This document shows, piece by piece, positions 32,569 to 33,128 of a DNA stretch of 33,128 nt (its first letter is position 1; every line of letters starts with the position of its first letter). This DNA comes from Myxococcaceae bacterium. Lineage in GTDB: Bacteria; Myxococcota; Myxococcia; Myxococcales; Myxococcaceae. Below the pieces are notes generated by a model. That model was given only the letters and a program-made list of their open reading frames with translations. It was not told the origin of the DNA and ran no database searches. A program made the position numbers and the translations under genes. The stretch covers positions 1 through 33,128 of the forward strand of contig JADGHL010000049.1 in assembly GCA_019686135.1 (NCBI GenBank). Direction: 5' to 3'.

Positions 32569-33059
32569 TACGCCTTCGCCTCCTTCTTCCCGCCGATGGA
32601 GAGGCTGATCTTGCGCGGCTGCACCTCCGGCTTCTTCGGGATGACCACCGAGAGGACGCCGTCCTTGAGCTCGGCCGAGACGTGGTCGGCGTCCACGCCT
32701 TCCGGCAGCGTGAACGTGCGCGAGAACGCCCCGTACGCGCGCTCGTAGGCGAAGTAGCGGTCCTTCTCCTCCCGGCTCTCCTCTTCGCGCTTGCCGGAGA
32801 TGGTGAGCCGGTTGCCGGTCAGCGAGATGTCCACGTCGTTCTCGTTCACGCCCGGGAGATCCGCGCGGAAGATGAACGCGTCACCGCTCTCCTTCACGTC
32901 GAATGCGGGGACGAACGTACCGGCGCTGGGCGTGGGGAGCAGCGTGCCCAGATCCGCGAACGGATCCATCTGCAGCATCTCGCGCATCAGCTCGAACGGA
33001 TCCCAGACGCGCTCCTGCCTGGCCAGCTGGCCAACCTGCCTTCTTGGAATGATCGCCAT
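32568..33059 (-). CDS. Hsp20 / alpha-crystallin small heat-shock protein
   Basis: Small heat-shock proteins are ATP-independent holdases that bind unfolding proteins in large cytoplasmic oligomers. The 163-residue protein has a variable N-terminus (WDPFELMREMLQMDPF), an alpha-crystallin domain from about 48 to 145 (PAFDVKESGDAFIFRADLPG, NRLTISGKREEE, RAYGAFSRTFTLPEG, and the conserved LKDGVLSVVIPK), and a C-terminal hydrophobic pattern ISLSI. The last of these provides the IxI-type contact for oligomer assembly. A GGAGAGGG site precedes ATG 33059. The upstream 70 bp reach the end of the window and hold an imperfect GC-rich inverted repeat. I see no CIRCE element, but the true promoter may be cut off. 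Confidence 0.92.
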   Translation of the reverse strand: MAIIPRRQVGQLARQERVWDPFELMREMLQMDPFADLGTLLPTPSAGTFVPAFDVKESGDAFIFRADLPGVNENDVDISLTGNRLTISGKREEESREEKDRYFAYERAYGAFSRTFTLPEGVDADHVSAELKDGVLSVVIPKKPEVQPRKISLSIGGKKEAKA

Positions 33060-33128
33060 GACACCCTCTCCTCACGAGGGGCACGGCCGTCCGGATGCCC
33101 GGGCGGCGGGAGCCGCCGTGCCCGATCC

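Noticed and set aside
33060-33128. GC-rich inverted repeat upstream of the Hsp20 gene as a CIRCE or ROSE-type heat-shock element
   Set aside because: No CIRCE consensus is present and the pairing is imperfect; the upstream region is also cut by the window edge.

Overview
This 33.1 kb window is a gene-dense, very GC-rich bacterial chromosome segment. The best clue to its source is a secreted glycoside hydrolase with an Asp-Ala-Gly linker and a Cys-Gly-Cys / membrane helix / basic tail (MYXO-CTERM type). Together with several lipoproteins, a histone H1-like Lys/Ala-rich protein and a FadN-type beta-oxidation protein, this points to a myxobacterium (Myxococcota). That is an inference from gene content, not a database match. 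I see no tRNA, rRNA, CRISPR array, insertion sequence or prophage.

Layout. 1-3590 (+): the tail of an H1-like protein with an internal 141-bp repeat unit, a TrmH/SpoU rRNA/tRNA methyltransferase, LolA, and a large lipoprotein that looks like a two-lobed aspartyl-protease fold without catalytic Asp. 3680-5968 (-): a fused flavin monooxygenase/Old Yellow Enzyme of the 2-aminobenzoyl-CoA or salicylyl-CoA hydroxylase type. 6103-6865 (+): a glutaredoxin and a single-domain response regulator. 6873-13329 (-): a compact run of RNase J, YajQ, a secreted CBM9/DOMON-like protein, RimO and a kynureninase-like PLP enzyme, ending in a frameshifted polysaccharide pyruvyl transferase remnant. 13466-14368 (+): exonuclease III.

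14384-19967 (-): fadN-fadA (beta-oxidation), heme A synthase, a lipase-like hydrolase and a glutaredoxin-fold protein with no cysteine, all tightly spaced. 20063-21783 (+): a DTW-domain tRNA-modifying protein with an extra C-terminal domain, and a small cysteine-rich lipoprotein. 21830-22067 (-): a Uma2-type nuclease remnant. 22191-26585: a divergent pair of secreted glycoside hydrolases (a GHL10 lipoprotein and a GH15-like MYXO-CTERM protein) sharing an intergenic region with a perfect 16-bp palindrome. Directly after the GH15-like gene lies a degenerate second copy of its C-terminal anchor-coding sequence.

27013-33059: a PaaI thioesterase divergent from a UvrD/PcrA helicase, a BamB-like beta-propeller lipoprotein divergent from adenosine deaminase, a small secreted protein, and an Hsp20 chaperone. 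Most of the window is housekeeping (RNA processing and modification, envelope lipoprotein traffic, fatty-acid and heme metabolism, DNA repair). I did not find a clear multi-gene novel defence or biosynthetic system. The most unusual signals are pseudoenzyme-like proteins (aspartyl-protease fold without Asp, glutaredoxin fold without Cys, possible inactive exonuclease domain on a DTW protein) and several gene remnants.
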